Part shown: piece after piece, positions 19,448 to 27,950 of the stretch | How the letters are laid out: each line of letters starts with the position of its first letter | How positions within the stretch are numbered: the first letter of the stretch is position 1 | Origin: Pseudaminobacter sp040049255 | GTDB lineage: Bacteria; Pseudomonadota; Alphaproteobacteria; Rhizobiales; Rhizobiaceae | Assembly (NCBI RefSeq): GCF_040049255.1 | Contig: NZ_JBDZDR010000010.1 | Span: 62,001-126,000 of the forward strand | Direction of reading: 5' to 3' | DNA length: 64,000 nt | Notes under the pieces: generated by a model | Database searches by the model: none | Seen by the model: only the letters and a program-made list of their open reading frames with translations | Told to the model about the DNA's origin: nothing | Made by a program: the position numbers and the translations under genes

Positions 19448-19782
19448 TCCGGTTCCCTCCCGTCGACATGGTCGGTGCCGGTAAAGCCGCGCGCCGCCAG
19501 CAGGATCACCAGAAACAAGGCCGTCGTGGCAAAGCCGATGACGATTGCCGTCAGAACCAGCGCCTGCGGCACCGGGTCCGCATAGTCGGCCAGGCTGCCG
19601 CTCTGTCCGTTCAGAACGGGAGCGGCGCCGCCCCGCAGTCGGCCCATTCCGAAGATGAACAGGTTCACTGCATAGGAGATGAGCGACAGGCCCACGATGA
19701 CCTGGTAGGTGCGCGGCCGCAGAAGCAGCCAGACGCCCGAACCTGCCAGGGCGGCGATGCTGAGCGAGAGGACAAGCTCCAT
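19444..19782 (-). CDS. phaC: Cation/proton antiporter subunit C (PhaC/MnhC)
   Basis: A 112-residue membrane protein similar to NuoK of complex I. It has three spans, and the second begins YQVIVGLSLISYAVNLFIFG. The conserved ending DPVPQALVLTAIVIGFATTA is typical of MnhC. The ATG shares one base with the phaAB stop, and the end overlaps phaD by four bases. Confidence 0.95.
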   Translation of the reverse strand: MELVLSLSIAALAGSGVWLLLRPRTYQVIVGLSLISYAVNLFIFGMGRLRGGAAPVLNGQSGSLADYADPVPQALVLTAIVIGFATTALFLVILLAARGFTGTDHVDGREPE

Positions 19783-22703
19783 CAGGCGTCCTCCCCTTCC
19801 ACTTCCACGGCGGCTCGGGCCGAACGCAGGCTTCTGATCGACTGGTGCGCGAGCGCGATCAGCATGAGCACCGTGGCGCCGACCACGATGCCGAAAACGC
19901 CCAGGTCGAAAAGCATGGCAGTGGCGAATGGCACCGCGCCAGCCAGGGGCAGCTCGACATACTGAGAATGCGACGTCAGGAAAGGATAGTCGAACAACCA
20001 GGAACCCATGCCGGTGAGTGCCGCCAGAAGCAGCCCTAGGCCGATCCAGCTCACCGGCAGGATGCGAAGCCGTTCCTCAAGCCATCTTGCTCCGGCGGCC
20101 ATGTATTGCAGGATGAAGGCGGCGGCCATCGCTATTCCCGCCACAAAGCCGCCGCCCGGAAGGTCATGCCCGCGCATGAACAGGTAGACGGCCAGCACGA
20201 TGACGACCGGGAATGCCCATTGCATGAGCACGGCTGGCACCAGGAGATAGTCGCCAACCGTGTCGCCGAGCTCGCGGTCGGGCGCGGCCTCGTCGAAGGC
20301 ATTCTGCATGCGCTGCTGCTCTGGCGCGGCCACGCTATCGGCAGCCGGCCGGAAACGGCGCAGCAGTGCAAAAACCGTCAGGGCGACAACCGCCAGCACG
20401 GTGATTTCCCCCAGAGTGTCGAAACCGCGGAAGTCCACGAGAATGACGTTGACCACGTTCTTGCCGCCGCCTTCCAGGTAGGCGTTCTCCAGGAAATAGC
20501 TCGCCACGGTCTCGGCCGCGAAAGGGCTAGTCATGGCGGCAAAGGCCAGAAGTCCGACCCCGCCGCCCGCCAAAACGGCGATGACGAAGTCGCGGTATCT
20601 GCGCAGGCGTATGCCGAGCGCGACGGCCCCGCGCTCCTTTTCCTCAAGACGCTTGGGAAGCCAGCGCAATCCGAGCAAAAGCAGCACCGTCGTGACGATT
20701 TCGACCAGCAACTGGGTCAGGGCCAGGTCCGGTGCCGAGAACCAGGCGAAGGTGATGCAGGTGGAAAGCCCCGCCCCGCCCAGAAGGATGAGGGCTGCCA
20801 GCCTGTGGTATTTGGCCTTGTAGGCAGCGCCGATCGCGCAGAAGATGCCGCTGGCCCAGATCAGCACGAACACTGGATCGATGGCGTCCAGGACGGGCAG
20901 ACCCGGCCTGAAGCCGTTGAGATAGAGCGGAACCAGCGCTGCCAGGAAGGCCACGACCACGAGCACGCGAAGCTGCGGCTGCAGACGCCGCGTTCCCAAC
21001 ACCGTTTCGAGCGACCGGGCCCACTTCCAGGAAAGGGTGACCAGCACGCGTTCAAAGACACGTCGTCCTTCGAGGCGGCGAAGAAATGGCGGCCCCTCCT
21101 CGCTCTCGTTCAGATACGAGTTCAGCAACAGATAGAGCACCACGCCGCCCACGAGCGCGATCGCGCTCATCAGAAGCGGCAGGTTGAAACCATGCCAGAC
21201 CGACAGGCTGTAGGCCGGAGTGTCCGGCCCCAGAACTGAAGTCACCGCGACGTGAAGAAAGGGACCGACCGTCATGGCAGGAATGATGCCGACGACGAGG
21301 CAGGCCAGGACCAGGAACTGGATGGGAAAGCGCATCCAGAAAGGCGGCTCATGCGGCGTACGCTCGAGATCCTTGGGAGGCGGACCGAAAAACACCGTAT
21401 GGATGAAGCGCAGGGAATAGGTAACGGCGAAAGCCCCGGCCAGAACGGCTACGTAGGGAGCGGCCGTGTCCAGAACCGACTTCGCGTGCGTCTCGATGGC
21501 TTCGGCGAAGAACATTTCCTTCGAGAGAAAGCCGTTGAGCAGCGGCACGCCGGCCATGGCCGCGCTTGCCACCATGGCGAGCGTCGCGGTGATGGGCATG
21601 AAGCGGAAGAGCCCACTCAGCCGGCGCATGTCGCGCGTGCCTGTCTCGTGGTCGATGATGCCGGCAGCCATGAACAGCGAAGCCTTGAAGGTCGCGTGGT
21701 TCATCATGTGGAAGATGGCGGCGACCGCCCCGAGCGGGCTGCCGAGACTGAGAAGCATGGTGATCAGGCCGAGATGGCTGATGGTGGAATAGGCGAGCAA
21801 CCCCTTCAGATCGTGCTGGAAGATGGCAAAGAACGCCCCCACCAGCAGCGATGCCATTCCGGCGAAACCGACGATCCAGAACCATTCCGGCGTGCCCGAC
21901 AGAACCGGCCACAGCCGCGCCATCAGGAACACGCCCGCCTTCACCATCGTGGCCGAGTGAAGATAGGCCGAGACCGGTGTCGGTGCCGCCATCGCGTTGG
22001 GCAGCCAGAAATGGAAGGGAAACTGGGCGCTTTTCGTCAGCGCGCCCAGCAGGATGAGCAACAGTGCGGGAAGATAAAGCTCGTGCGAGCGGATCAGGTC
22101 GCCCGAAGAGAGAACGCGGTCGAGATCATAGCTTCCCACGATGTGGCCGATCAGCAGAACACCTACAAGAAGCGCCATGCCGCCGATTGCGGTGACCGTG
22201 AGCGCCATGCGCGCGCCATCGCGCGCGCTGGAATTGTGATGCCAGTAGCCGATGAGCAGGAAGGAAAAGATGCTGGTCAGTTCCCAGAAGACGACCAGCA
22301 GGACCAGATTGCCGGAGATCACCAGTCCGAGCATCGCGCCCATGAAGGCAAGCAGGAACGCGAAGAACCGCGGCACGGGATCCTGCGGCGACATGTAGTA
22401 GCGCGCATAAAGCACCACCAGGAAGCCGAAGCCGCTTACCAGCACGCTGAACAGCCAGGCGAAACCGTCCATCCGCAGCACGAAGTTGAGCCCGAGGGTA
22501 GGCAGCCACTCCGTTTCGCTACGGATGACACCCCGCTCGACGATGGCGGGATAGGCTATCGAGGCCAGAAGCAGGCACGCCAACGCCACCCCGCCAGCCA
22601 GCCAGGCCTCGGAATTTCGTGCGTTGGGGCGAAAGGTGGCCGCGAGAATGCTTCCGGCGAAAGGAAGAACGACAATGAGAATCAGCAATATGTCGTCGTT
22701 CAT
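19782..22703 (-). CDS. phaAB: Fused cation/proton antiporter subunit AB (PhaAB/MnhAB)
   Basis: A 973-residue fusion of the two largest antiporter subunits. Residues 1 to about 790 match subunit A, a NuoL-like proton channel, with FWELTSIFSFLLIGYW near residue 130, LPNAMAAPTPVSAYLHSATM near 230, and an MrpA C-terminal region. The last 150 residues are subunit B, starting near VLMQWAFPVVIVLAVYLFMR and including GHDLPGGGFVAG. The fusion marks a six-gene (group 2) Mrp system. In Sinorhizobium the equivalent is the Pha K+/H+ system, but sodium cannot be excluded. I chose ATG 22703 (MNDDILL) over the in-frame TTG at 22724; GAGGA is just upstream. Confidence 0.95.
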   Translation of the reverse strand: MNDDILLILIVVLPFAGSILAATFRPNARNSEAWLAGGVALACLLLASIAYPAIVERGVIRSETEWLPTLGLNFVLRMDGFAWLFSVLVSGFGFLVVLYARYYMSPQDPVPRFFAFLLAFMGAMLGLVISGNLVLLVVFWELTSIFSFLLIGYWHHNSSARDGARMALTVTAIGGMALLVGVLLIGHIVGSYDLDRVLSSGDLIRSHELYLPALLLILLGALTKSAQFPFHFWLPNAMAAPTPVSAYLHSATMVKAGVFLMARLWPVLSGTPEWFWIVGFAGMASLLVGAFFAIFQHDLKGLLAYSTISHLGLITMLLSLGSPLGAVAAIFHMMNHATFKASLFMAAGIIDHETGTRDMRRLSGLFRFMPITATLAMVASAAMAGVPLLNGFLSKEMFFAEAIETHAKSVLDTAAPYVAVLAGAFAVTYSLRFIHTVFFGPPPKDLERTPHEPPFWMRFPIQFLVLACLVVGIIPAMTVGPFLHVAVTSVLGPDTPAYSLSVWHGFNLPLLMSAIALVGGVVLYLLLNSYLNESEEGPPFLRRLEGRRVFERVLVTLSWKWARSLETVLGTRRLQPQLRVLVVVAFLAALVPLYLNGFRPGLPVLDAIDPVFVLIWASGIFCAIGAAYKAKYHRLAALILLGGAGLSTCITFAWFSAPDLALTQLLVEIVTTVLLLLGLRWLPKRLEEKERGAVALGIRLRRYRDFVIAVLAGGGVGLLAFAAMTSPFAAETVASYFLENAYLEGGGKNVVNVILVDFRGFDTLGEITVLAVVALTVFALLRRFRPAADSVAAPEQQRMQNAFDEAAPDRELGDTVGDYLLVPAVLMQWAFPVVIVLAVYLFMRGHDLPGGGFVAGIAMAAAFILQYMAAGARWLEERLRILPVSWIGLGLLLAALTGMGSWLFDYPFLTSHSQYVELPLAGAVPFATAMLFDLGVFGIVVGATVLMLIALAHQSIRSLRSARAAVEVEGEDA

Positions 22704-22898
22704 CGTCCTCAGGCGGTTTCCCAATCAAATCAAATGCGTCGGATGGAAACCACCCCGCTATATTATTGGGGACCCGGGACAGCCCGCGCAAGGGAATTGG
22801 CCGGAAAAGTTGAAATCTTTTCCCGGCCGGCACTTTCCTCACGCGAAAAGCGATCTCCGAACCCCGAAATTTGCTGTCGTGCGCAGTCTCGAAGCGGC

Positions 22899-22926
22899 AG
22901 AGCCCGGCGGTTTCCCGCCGGGCCCT
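22899..22926 (-). terminator. Stem-loop after the porin gene
   Basis: A perfect 9-bp GC-rich stem (GCCCGGCGG with CCGCCGGGC) and loop TTTC, 25 bases past the porin stop on the minus strand. The following T run on that strand is poor, so efficiency is uncertain. Confidence 0.55.
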
Positions 22927-22948
22927 TTCGTTGGATCGGTCGAACGAA

Positions 22949-24103
22949 TCAGAACGAGCGCTGGAAGCGGACCATGCCGCCGAAGCCGTCGCGGATCTTC
23001 GTGCCGTCGTCGGTGTGGACGGAGTTCCACGCCACTTCCGGGGTGATCTTGAAGCCCGGAACGATGGTGTAAGCGACGTTGGCAACGACCGCGAGGTCCT
23101 TGTTCTCGGCGTAGGAGACCTGCGCGTTGAGCGCGGCCTGCTTGCTCATCTTCACGCTGCCGCCGCCCCAGACGGCCCAGTTGCCGCCCCAGGACTTGTA
23201 GAAGCTGCGGGAGATGTTCTTGTCGGTGCCATAGCCGCCCATGACGAAGAGCGAGACGCTGTCGGACGCCTTGACGTCGAGGCGAACCTTGCCGGCCCAC
23301 TCGTTCCAGACCGAATCATAGCCGACGACGCCCGAGAAGCCGCCCCAGCCCTGCGTGTAGGCAGCGCCGGCAACCACGTGCGGGACGTAGGAATCGAGCG
23401 TGTAGAGAACGCCATTGCCTTCCTCGAGGGCGACGGAAGCCGAGAAGCCGTTGTCACCAGTGTAGGTATAGGCAATCTGATGCGTGTCGTAGGGGCCGAA
23501 GGGCACCAGATCGTCTTCCATGACGCCGCCCGCATAGCCGGTCAGCGTCGAGAACATCGAGTCGGTCTTGCCGATGCGGAAGCCGCCGAGTTCGATGAAC
23601 GCATGGTTGATGGCGAAGCCGGTGTTGGTCGTCGTCCAGTTTCCACCGGAAACCTCCACGCCATCGATCTTGATCTTATCGGCGGTGGCGGTGTCCCAGT
23701 TGTAGTTGATGTGCATGTAGCCGCGCAGGGTGCCGAGTTCGGTTTCCGAACGGGCGTCGAGCTGCATGGCAGCGCGGGCGCGCTTGTAGTAGGTGTCATG
23801 CGTGCGAATGTCGGCGAGGGCACGGTCGCCCTGGATGACTTCGAGGGTGTCGCGCTTGCTGGTGACGTCGACCAGGCCGCGGTTGCCACCGTTGCCTGCG
23901 CGAATGTCGTAGCGGATGTAGCCGCCGACCTTCAGGCAGGTTTCCGTGCCGGGAATGTAGTAGAAGCCGGCGCCGTAGACGTCGCAGATGCGGACGTATT
24001 CCATCGGCTCGGGCTCAGCAACGACAACAGCGTCGGCGGCGTAGGCAGCAGGAACCGCGATCATCATCGCGGCTGAGCCGAGGAGAAGGCTCTTGATGTT
24101 CAT
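22949..24103 (-). CDS. Outer-membrane porin (alphaproteobacterial Omp2b/RopA type)
   Basis: A 384-residue trimeric general porin of the Porin_2 family. The signal peptide is residues 1-22 (ends VPAAYA). The mature N-terminus has a cysteine pair spanning CDVYGAGFYYIPGTETC, then LKVGGYIRYDIRAG, which is characteristic of rhizobial and Brucella porins. The C-terminus ends in phenylalanine (VRFQRSF), as needed for outer-membrane assembly. GGAG stands before the ATG. It is divergent from the Omp25/31-like gene. It should allow passive diffusion of small solutes. Confidence 0.95.
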   Translation of the reverse strand: MNIKSLLLGSAAMMIAVPAAYAADAVVVAEPEPMEYVRICDVYGAGFYYIPGTETCLKVGGYIRYDIRAGNGGNRGLVDVTSKRDTLEVIQGDRALADIRTHDTYYKRARAAMQLDARSETELGTLRGYMHINYNWDTATADKIKIDGVEVSGGNWTTTNTGFAINHAFIELGGFRIGKTDSMFSTLTGYAGGVMEDDLVPFGPYDTHQIAYTYTGDNGFSASVALEEGNGVLYTLDSYVPHVVAGAAYTQGWGGFSGVVGYDSVWNEWAGKVRLDVKASDSVSLFVMGGYGTDKNISRSFYKSWGGNWAVWGGGSVKMSKQAALNAQVSYAENKDLAVVANVAYTIVPGFKITPEVAWNSVHTDDGTKIRDGFGGMVRFQRSF

Positions 24104-24618
24104 GTATTGACTCCAGTCAAAAGTTAATCAACGGGTCTGGGCACTTTTGCTGGAGACCAGCCTTCCCTGCCCCCATCCCCACCGCCGCTCTAGCGACGCC
24201 GCGTGACGCTTGCGTATCGGGAACATGACAGAGAGATGACAAACCGGGAGATCGGGAATCTGGGCCTGCACTGTGGCACATCAGCATCAGTGGCGGTGAA
24301 CTGCATATAGGCGGGGCGCCAGGCAGCGGCCCACTGGCTTCACGGACATGCCTTTCTCCACGTGGGGCGCCTCGGTGCCGCTACCGGTAGTCGTGATGGT
24401 GTTCGAGGGATTGCGGCCGTCAATGCCCGGCAGCAGTAACGGGCATTGGCTCCAGGCCTGATCTGCCTGCCGGCAACCCACGGAAATTTAATAGCATTTT
24501 ATTTACCATCCCAACTCATCGCAGCCGCTGTTGCTGCTTTGCTACAGACTCTCTTCAACCGAGCCGTGTAGGTGGAGGTCATCTTGAGTTTGAGTGTGAA
24601 TGCAAAGGTATTGGAAAA
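24104..24618. other. 515-bp intergenic region between divergent outer-membrane protein genes
   Basis: No convincing gene. A 64-codon minus-strand frame at 24287-24481 lacks a good ribosome binding site and recognisable composition. A perfect 9-bp stem-loop (CAATGCCCG with CGGGCATTG) lies at 24421-24448. The last 150 bases before the plus-strand gene are AT-richer than their surroundings. Promoters and long 5' leaders for both genes presumably lie here, but I cannot assign them. Confidence 0.6.
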
Positions 24619-25365
24619 ATGAACTTCAAGCACATCGCCGGCGCCACCGCAGTTGCCATGCTTCTTTCGAGCAGCGCCTTTGCTGCTGACGCGTTCTCCT
24701 ACGAGCCGTCGGCACCGGAAGCGGTGACGCCGATCTTCAGCTGGACCGGCGCCTATCTCGGCCTGAATGCGGGCTATGCTGGTGGAAAGGCCAAGCATCA
24801 CTTCTCCGGCACGGACGTCGTCGAGGGAGATTGGGCCGATTCGGTCAACCTCAATGCCAATGGTTTCGCCGGCGGCGCGCAGATCGGCTACAACTACCAG
24901 ATCGACCAGGTCATTCTCGGCGTCGAGGCTGATTTCCAGGGCTCCAATGTAAAGGCCGAGTTCGCTGCGACCGCCCTTGATGACAACGAACTGATGGCTG
25001 TCCGCATGGGCACCAAGCTCAATTGGTACGGCACCGTGCGCGCCCGCCTGGGCGTCACCGCCACCGACCGTTTCCTGGCCTATGCCACCGGCGGTCTCGC
25101 CTATGGCCGCACCACCAGCTACATCAACGGTAATGCCTTCGACGAAGCCATCAGCGAAAGCGTGAAGAAGACCAAGGCCGGCTGGACGATCGGTGCTGGC
25201 GCGGAATACGCGATCACCGACAATGTCACCTTCAAGACCGAGTATCTCTACACCGATCTCGGCAAGACCAATCTCTTCAACGGCGAAATCGAAGACGGAA
25301 CCGCCAACATCAACCGGAAGTTCAGCTTCCACACGGTGCGCGCCGGCATCAACTACAAGTTCTGA
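24619..25365 (+). CDS. Outer-membrane beta-barrel protein (Omp25/Omp31-like)
   Basis: A 248-residue eight-stranded barrel protein of the Rhizobiales Omp25/Omp31 group. Signal peptide residues 1-22 (ends SSAFA-A). The barrel starts FSWTGAYLGLNAGYAGG, has the repeated pattern GAQIGYNYQIDQVILGVEAD, and ends HTVRAGINYKF with the terminal phenylalanine. Such proteins are abundant structural outer-membrane proteins. The ATG has only a weak GGAAA upstream. A terminator follows. Confidence 0.94.
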   Translation: MNFKHIAGATAVAMLLSSSAFAADAFSYEPSAPEAVTPIFSWTGAYLGLNAGYAGGKAKHHFSGTDVVEGDWADSVNLNANGFAGGAQIGYNYQIDQVILGVEADFQGSNVKAEFAATALDDNELMAVRMGTKLNWYGTVRARLGVTATDRFLAYATGGLAYGRTTSYINGNAFDEAISESVKKTKAGWTIGAGAEYAITDNVTFKTEYLYTDLGKTNLFNGEIEDGTANINRKFSFHTVRAGINYKF

Positions 25366-25386
25366 CCAGAACTTTCATTTGCTTCG

Positions 25387-25420
25387 AAGGGGCCTCGGCA
25401 TCGCCGGGGCCTTTTCTTTT
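25387..25420 (+). terminator. Rho-independent terminator after the Omp25/31-like gene
   Basis: A GC-rich stem (GGCCTCGGC with GCCGGGGCC, one G-T wobble) and a three-base loop, followed by TTTTCTTTT. It lies 22 bases after the stop. Confidence 0.88.
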
Positions 25421-25427
25421 GCCGCAC

Positions 25428-25457
25428 AAAAAACCGCCGCCCCTTGCGAGGCGGCGG
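25428..25457 (-). terminator. Rho-independent terminator of the Fae-like gene
   Basis: On the minus strand, a perfect 8-bp stem (CCGCCGCC with GGCGGCGG) is followed by six T residues. It is back to back with the plus-strand terminator at 25387-25420. A further 8-bp stem-loop (CCGGGAGC-GTA-GCTCCCGG) lies at 25473-25491, between this terminator and the gene. Confidence 0.9.
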
Positions 25458-25504
25458 CTCATGTCCGTGCGTCCGGGAGCGTAGCTCCCGGCGGTCAGGC
25501 TGCG

Positions 25505-26053
25505 TCAGATCTTACCGTCGAGTCCCAGCTGGTGGTACTTGTGCATGATCTTGTCCTGGTTCTCCAGGAGCCAGTCGATCGAGGGCTCGTTGGACATCGC
25601 CTTGCGAATGGCTTCGGTCGTGCCCTTCCGGTGCAGGTCGAACAGGATCTTGTGGTCGAGGTTCTGGTCGTCGACCACGCTCGGCGCCAGCCAGACCGAA
25701 CAGATGATGCCGAGATCGTTGGCCTTCTCCTTCGGGATGAAGCCTGCGCGCACAGCGTCGAGAACGCCGTTGGCGATCGCGAACTGCACCGTACCCATGA
25801 GGATATTGGTGTAGCGCGAGCTCTTCACCGTAACCTTGGACACGCAAAGCGTGACCGGGCGCACCATGATGTCGGTGTTGAGCAGCGCGAAGACGCGGGT
25901 ATGGCCCGCAACCTGATCGCCGGTCAGGGTTGCAAGGGCGGTACCGACGGGACCGTCGAGTTCGCCGATCACCACTTCGGGTTCGGACGCAGTGCCCGGA
26001 GGGCCTCCGGCGACCAGCGCTTCGCCGGTTCGCATAACGATACGATTGCTCAT
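25505..26053 (-). CDS. Formaldehyde-activating enzyme (Fae) homologue lacking the active-site His
   Basis: A 182-residue Fae-family protein. Canonical Fae condenses formaldehyde with tetrahydromethanopterin. Recognisable family segments are TGEALV near residue 9, VVIGELDGPVGTAL near 27, RPVTLCVSKVTV near 65, and the C-terminal helix region. In Methylobacterium Fae, as I remember it, the conserved GEALV is followed by HIDLIIGPRGSPAETAF with the catalytic His; here the aligned stretch reads EPEVVIGELDGPVGTAL, so the His is Glu24. No methanopterin pathway genes are in the window. It may therefore have another role, such as binding formaldehyde or a pterin. GAGGAG stands five bases before the ATG, so the start is firm. 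Confidence 0.85.
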   Translation of the reverse strand: MSNRIVMRTGEALVAGGPPGTASEPEVVIGELDGPVGTALATLTGDQVAGHTRVFALLNTDIMVRPVTLCVSKVTVKSSRYTNILMGTVQFAIANGVLDAVRAGFIPKEKANDLGIICSVWLAPSVVDDQNLDHKILFDLHRKGTTEAIRKAMSNEPSIDWLLENQDKIMHKYHQLGLDGKI

Positions 26054-26287
26054 TCCAACTCCTCATTCAGTCAAAGCAGGGGGGTTATCGCGGTTCACTT
26101 CGACCGCCGACGGCCGCATCATGGCCATGCATGGTCAACAAGGCGTTAAGCCGGGCGTCTGGTGGTTCCGCCAGAGCATGGCAGGAAGTTTCCCGCCAGA
26201 GAACCGAAAATTCCGCGTCTATTGCAAAGCGACGGAAATTGGTGATTCAATGAATTCGTGCAGTAACAGGCCAAGGATTACGCGACC

Positions 26288-26845
26288 ATGGCAACTGTGG
26301 AATCTGAACGCTTTGCAGCAACGCTGACGGCACTGCGCGGCCTGATAATGATCGCGGCGGCAATTGTTGCCTTCATGTTTCCGGAACAGACCGTGACTTT
26401 CCTGGTCCTGGCAGGGGGTGGCCTTCTGCTCGTCGACGGAGCCCTGGGCATCGCCACGCTTTCCTACTCCGGCCCCAGGGACACTGCCTTCTGGTTTACG
26501 CTCGTTCGCAATGCCCTCTCCATCATCGCGGGCCTGCTGGTGCTCTCGGGCTCTTTCCTGCTCACGATCTTCACCCTGAGTTTCCTGGCCGGGCTCGTGG
26601 GAACAGTGGCAGTTCTCGTCGGCATCATGGAAATTCTGTCCACAATGGTCGTCGGTCGCGCCCGCCGTGCGCGGCTTTGGCCGGTCCTGTTGGGCGGCGG
26701 TCTCTACATCGTGTTCGGACTGGCGCTGGCTTTCATCCCGCTCTCCAGCGCAGTCACCCTTGTCCGCGTCATCATGGTCTTGCTGGTGCTATACGGACTC
26801 AGCCTTTTCGTCCGGGCGTGGCGTCTGCGCGCCCACGAGTATTAA
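26288..26845 (+). CDS. HdeD-family membrane protein (DUF308)
   Basis: A 185-residue protein with six evenly spaced membrane spans in three hairpins, the fold of the HdeD/DUF308 family. Segments such as LRGLIMIAAAIVAFMFPEQT and GGLYIVFGLALAFIPL match the family repeat. In E. coli HdeD is linked to acid resistance at high cell density; the function here is unknown. A short polar N-terminus precedes the first span. Confidence 0.9.
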   Translation: MATVESERFAATLTALRGLIMIAAAIVAFMFPEQTVTFLVLAGGGLLLVDGALGIATLSYSGPRDTAFWFTLVRNALSIIAGLLVLSGSFLLTIFTLSFLAGLVGTVAVLVGIMEILSTMVVGRARRARLWPVLLGGGLYIVFGLALAFIPLSSAVTLVRVIMVLLVLYGLSLFVRAWRLRAHEY

Positions 26846-26983
26846 AGCCTGCAATTCCGAGCTGCACGCTTCGGCTTTCCGCCCAGGCAGCCCGGCGGCT
26901 TGCAAACGTCAAATTCTGTGTGTTCAGGCATTGCCCAAGGATCAGCGATCCGGCACATTCGCCCGGCAAGGAGAGGATGATCC

Positions 26984-27229
26984 ATGGATTCTGTCGAGAA
27001 ATTCGCCCTGTCGATAATGCTGCTTTTCGGCGCCCTTATCATCGGCGGGCTGATGGCCATCGGCATCGCGTGGAACGACAAGCCGGCATTCCTTTATGCC
27101 CTGGGCTCCGCGGTCGTCGTATGGGGTTCGTCATTTGCGGTGCTTTTTGGCAAACCCACGATCTACGGCGCCCTGCTGGTCGTCGCCATTCTTCTGATAG
27201 GGGCTTCGATAGGCGCCATCGTCACCTGA
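26984..27229 (+). CDS. Small membrane protein, 81 residues
   Basis: Unrecognised protein with three predicted membrane spans (about residues 9-27, 34-53 and 58-79). AAGGAGAGG lies seven to ten bases before the ATG, which supports translation. It lies 138 bases after the HdeD-like gene on the same strand and is convergent with kdpE. The last codons form one arm of a 9-bp stem (GAGGCCGAT at 27228 with ATCGGCCTC at 27258) that spans the ends of both genes. No function can be given. Confidence 0.75.
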   Translation: MDSVEKFALSIMLLFGALIIGGLMAIGIAWNDKPAFLYALGSAVVVWGSSFAVLFGKPTIYGALLVVAILLIGASIGAIVT

Positions 27230-27266
27230 GGCCGATCCGGTTGGCTGACTGGGCTCAATCGGCCTC
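27228..27266. other. Convergent-gene stem-loop
   Basis: A perfect 9-bp inverted repeat with a 21-base loop covers the stop codons of the 81-residue protein gene and kdpE. There is no T run. It could act as a weak bidirectional terminator or mRNA end. Confidence 0.4.
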
Positions 27267-27950
27267 GCTGAGGCGATAGCCGACGCCGGTTTCAGTGCGA
27301 ATGTAGCATGGCTGGCTCGGATCGGGCTCGATCTTCTGACGCAGCTGACGCACATAGACCCTGAGATACTGCACGTCCTGCACCTCACCCCACACCTGCT
27401 TCATCAGGAAATTGTGGGTCAGAACCTTTCCGGCATGCTGCACAAGCACCCTCAGTATGTCGTATTCCTTCGGCGACAGCTTCACCTCGCGCCCCTCGAC
27501 CTTGACGATGCGCCGCACGAGGTCGACGCAGAGCCCGCCGGTCTGGAACACCGGCTTCTCGCCCTGTTGCTGCAGCCTGTGCCTCAGCGCCAGACGAATG
27601 CGGGCGATAAGCTCGTTCACCCCGAACGGCTTGGTCATGTAGTCGTCGGCACCGAGGTCCAGCGCTTCCACGATGCCGGCTTCGTCGGTGCGGCTGGAGA
27701 GGATGATGATCGGCACCGCGCAGCCGGCGGCCCGCCATTGCCTGAGAAGCTCCTGCCCCGACACATCCGGCAGCCCAAGGTCGAGCACCACCAGGTCGGG
27801 GGCTTCATTCGCCATTTCTGCAAGGGCGGCCCTGGCGTTCGGCGCCTCGGCGACGGCATAGCCCTGCGTGGAAAGGCCGGAACGCAGCAGTCTGCGGATG
27901 GGCTGCTCGTCGTCCACGACAAGCACCCTGATATGAGAGGCGGGCGTCAA
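27255..27950 (-). CDS. kdpE: KdpE response regulator
   Basis: OmpR/PhoB-type transcriptional activator of the kdp operon, 231 residues. The receiver domain (about 1-120) has the acidic pair in VLVVDDE, the phosphorylation site in VVLDLGLPDVSG (near D55) and the conserved lysine in DDYMTKPF. The winged-helix DNA-binding domain follows (KEYDILRVLVQHAGKVLTH). The start overlaps the kdpD stop by four bases. It is phosphorylated by KdpD when potassium is limiting. Confidence 0.96.
   Translation of the reverse strand: MTPASHIRVLVVDDEQPIRRLLRSGLSTQGYAVAEAPNARAALAEMANEAPDLVVLDLGLPDVSGQELLRQWRAAGCAVPIIILSSRTDEAGIVEALDLGADDYMTKPFGVNELIARIRLALRHRLQQQGEKPVFQTGGLCVDLVRRIVKVEGREVKLSPKEYDILRVLVQHAGKVLTHNFLMKQVWGEVQDVQYLRVYVRQLRQKIEPDPSQPCYIRTETGVGYRLSEAD

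Noticed and set aside
22871..24076. 401-codon plus-strand frame opposite the porin
   Set aside because: Complement of porin codons; the porin has signal peptide, Cys pair and terminal Phe, so the minus strand is coding.
24287..24481. 64-codon minus-strand frame between the two outer-membrane protein genes
   Set aside because: No good ribosome binding site, no recognisable segment, and it contains the 24421 hairpin.
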